Shown piece after piece: positions 3,788-5,720 of a stretch of DNA of 5,720 nucleotides. Source of the DNA: Micavibrio sp. (lineage in GTDB: Bacteria > Pseudomonadota > Alphaproteobacteria > Micavibrionales > Micavibrionaceae); the NCBI GenBank assembly GCA_027066695.1, contig JAMONE010000234.1, positions 1 through 5,720 on the forward strand, in the 5' to 3' direction. Within the stretch, counting starts at the first letter, position 1; every line of letters begins with the position of its first letter. The notes under the pieces were generated by a model. That model saw nothing but the letters and a program-made list of their open reading frames with translations, was not told where the DNA came from and did no database searches. A program made the translations under genes and the position numbers.

Positions 3788-5720
3788 CTGTTTTCTCCGC
3801 ATTGCTTCCATATTCACGTGCTTGCAACTTGCGAATTACTTCATTTTTTGGCCCAAACGCAACAATGCGTCCACGATCTAGCAATATAAGCTTATCAACC
3901 ATTGAAAGCATAGAGCCTTTATGAGTAATTAAAATTGTAGTCTTGTTTTTGCAAAGCACCTCTAAACGCTTTAACAAGCGGCTTTCAGATGCGGGATCCA
4001 TAGATGCTGTCGGCTCATCCATTATTAAAACAGGAGGATCATAAAGCAGGGCGCGAGCAATTGCGATTGCTTGACGCTGCCCACCTGAAAGAGCCTCGCC
4101 GCGCTCTCCCACCATAGTATCTAGGCCAGCTGAGGTGTCTTTGAGAAATTCCAAAACCCCTGACATTTCAGCCGCCTTCATAACCGCGCTATCGGGCGCA
4201 GTCTCATGCCCCATAGTAATATTGTCACGCACCGAGCCATAAAATAGCTGCGGGCTTTGTTGAACTGCGCCAATGTTACGGCGCAAATCACCTGGATTAA
4301 TTTGACGAACATCACTGCCATCAATTTGCACCGAACCTGAGGACGGCTCATAAAGATTGATAAGCAAACGTTCAACCGTTGTTTTGCCAGAACCAACTGC
4401 GCCAATTATACCTACGCGCTCACCAGCATTAATGGTGAAATTAACATTGCTAAGTGAAGGCACAGGTTGGTTAGGATAGCTAAACGAAACGTCTCGGAAC
4501 TCAATTTTGCCCAGCACATCTGCTTGTGAAACAAAGTTTTTACCCTTTGGCCGCTCCACTTCTCTTTTCATTAAATCATCAAGCTGCACCAAGGTTTCTC
4601 GTGATTGGTTAAGGCGCGTCATCAGCCCTGCAATTTGTGATAACGGCCCCATAACACGGCCAGATAAAATCACACATGCAATAAGCCCGCCCATACTAAG
4701 CGAGCCATCACTAATAAGGAAAACGCCAGCAAACACTATTGCTACGCTTGCGACTTGCTGAATAAATGCTGCCCAATTTTGCGCAAAAGCAGAAAGCTGA
4801 CGTGACTTTACGGCGGTGCGCGAAGCTTTATCGGTTAGCTCTTCCCAGTTGCGCTGGGTATGGCCTTCTGCGGCTTGTACCTTAATGGTTTCCAGCCCTA
4901 TAATGCTTTCAAACAGCAGCGCATTTTTAAGTGCGCTTTCATGCATAGAATCCTTGGCGACTTTGCGTAGTGGTTTTTGTAAGTAAAGCCCCATGCCAAT
5001 AATCAACGGAATAGCGGCCAACGGAACAAACGCAATTGGCCCGCCGATAATTGCTATTACGCCAATAAAAATTAAAACAAATGGTAAATCTATTAAAGTA
5101 GCCATAGTGGCCGAGGTGAAAAAATCACGTAGAGTTTCAAACTCTTTCATATTACTGGCCAAAACCCCTGCGCTTGGAGGCCTTGAGGTCATTTTCATGC
5201 CTAAGATTTGCTCAAACAGCATGGATGAGATCTTAACATCAGCAAGCCTACCTGCATAATCGAGGAAATGCGCTCGCAAATTTTTGAGCATAAAATCAAA
5301 TATGAAGACAATCATAATACCAGCCGACATCGCATATAGCGTGTCAAACGCGGCGTTAGGAACTACGCGATCATAGACATTCATGATAAAAATAGAGCTA
5401 GCTAGCCCGAACATATTAATCATCAGCGCGGCAATAATAACTTCGTTGTAAAGGGTTTTATTCTCCCAGAAAGTTGCCCAAAACCAATTGCGCCCAGTAT
5501 CAATTTCCGCAGGCCCTGCGCGTTCATCACTGCGGGCTGTAGGGCGCACAAAAAAGGCGTAACCGACATAAAGAGCTGATAGCTCATCTAGCGTTATAAA
5601 TTGTTTTTCATCTGATGTTTCAGGGAATTGAACAAGAAAGCCGTCATCTTTAACATCCCAAATGATGCAGGCTTGATTATGCTCTAATGATAAAATACAC
5701 GGTAAATTAGGGGCGATTGA
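3780..5720 (-). CDS. Type I secretion ABC exporter, LapB/LssB-like, with C39-like domain (5' end outside window)
   Basis: The frame runs from the right edge to a TAA at 3782-3780, giving 646 visible residues. A GTG at 5549 could be taken as a start, but the 57 upstream codons are open and encode the end of a C39-like peptidase domain (LPCILSLEHNQACIIW ... LDELSALYVGYAFFVRP), so the true start lies beyond the window, probably 60-80 residues earlier. The His and Asp expected in an active C39 peptidase are missing, so the domain should bind substrate without cutting it, as in HlyB and LapB. A six-helix membrane domain follows (about 90-370). The ATPase has Walker A GAVGSGKTT (440-448), the Q-loop in GAVQQSPQLF, signature LSGGQ (544-548), Walker B VLIMDEPT with E569, the D-loop in SMDP, and H600 of the H-loop, all intact. 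It powers one-step export, typically of large RTX proteins or adhesins; the substrate is not visible. The HlyD adaptor follows with an 8-base overlap. Confidence 0.93.
   Translation of the reverse strand, partial: SIAPNLPCILSLEHNQACIIWDVKDDGFLVQFPETSDEKQFITLDELSALYVGYAFFVRPTARSDERAGPAEIDTGRNWFWATFWENKTLYNEVIIAALMINMFGLASSIFIMNVYDRVVPNAAFDTLYAMSAGIMIVFIFDFMLKNLRAHFLDYAGRLADVKISSMLFEQILGMKMTSRPPSAGVLASNMKEFETLRDFFTSATMATLIDLPFVLIFIGVIAIIGGPIAFVPLAAIPLIIGMGLYLQKPLRKVAKDSMHESALKNALLFESIIGLETIKVQAAEGHTQRNWEELTDKASRTAVKSRQLSAFAQNWAAFIQQVASVAIVFAGVFLISDGSLSMGGLIACVILSGRVMGPLSQIAGLMTRLNQSRETLVQLDDLMKREVERPKGKNFVSQADVLGKIEFRDVSFSYPNQPVPSLSNVNFTINAGERVGIIGAVGSGKTTVERLLINLYEPSSGSVQIDGSDVRQINPGDLRRNIGAVQQSPQLFYGSVRDNITMGHETAPDSAVMKAAEMSGVLEFLKDTSAGLDTMVGERGEALSGGQRQAIAIARALLYDPPVLIMDEPTASMDPASESRLLKRLEVLCKNKTTILITHKGSMLSMVDKLILLDRGRIVAFGPKNEVIRKLQAREYGSNAEKTDA
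3795..3798 (-). promoter_or_regulatory. Ribosome binding site deciding the adaptor start
   Basis: GGAG on the minus strand (3798-3795) stands seven bases before the ATG at 3787, within the last codons of the exporter gene. The alternative upstream starts (GTG 3817, ATG 3811, ATG 3802) have no comparable site. This favours the 441-residue form and translational coupling to the exporter. Confidence 0.6.

Noticed and set aside
3788..3817. GTG start for the HlyD adaptor giving 451 residues
   Set aside because: The ATG at 3787 has a well-placed GGAG seven bases upstream and gives the 8-base overlap usual for coupled genes.

Overview
The window looks like chromosomal DNA from an alphaproteobacterium of moderate to low GC. 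The main evidence is a PopZ-type polar organizing protein directly after a Pcm-family methyltransferase of the alphaproteobacterial type. In many alphaproteobacteria these two genes belong to a neighbourhood pcm - tolC - popZ - valS. I cannot name the genus. By hand count the secretion genes are about 45% GC and the one plus-strand gene about 31%.

Layout, left to right. Positions 1-60 hold the first 20 codons of an IS630-family transposase on the minus strand, running off the left edge, with its own promoter at 66-94. The end of that insertion sequence must lie close to the popZ stop codon. Then come popZ (108-770, minus), with a tandem 30-residue duplication in its acidic linker, and pcm (898-1560, minus). 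No tolC lies between them. A 328-bp regulatory region (1561-1888) follows. It holds a probable minus-strand terminator, a good promoter for pcm, an inverted repeat around that promoter, a dyad in the pcm leader, and a -10 box for the divergent gene. The plus-strand gene (1889-2461) encodes a five-helix membrane protein of unknown function. It converges on the secretion genes with no bases between the two stop codons.

The right half (2462-5720) is a type I secretion operon on the minus strand: an ABC exporter of the LapB/LssB kind, then its HlyD-type adaptor, overlapping by 8 bases. The exporter reading frame stays open to the right edge and carries the end of a degenerate C39-like domain, so the gene continues beyond the window. 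Exporter and adaptor would form the inner-membrane part of a one-step secretion channel for a protein, often a large RTX protein or adhesin. The outer-membrane TolC/LapE partner and the substrate are not in the window.

I do not see a clearly new system. The points most worth a second look are the insertion sequence beside popZ, the loss of tolC from its usual slot next to a type I exporter, the butted convergent stop codons with a distant antisense terminator, the AT-rich orphan membrane gene, and the nested repeats around the pcm promoter.
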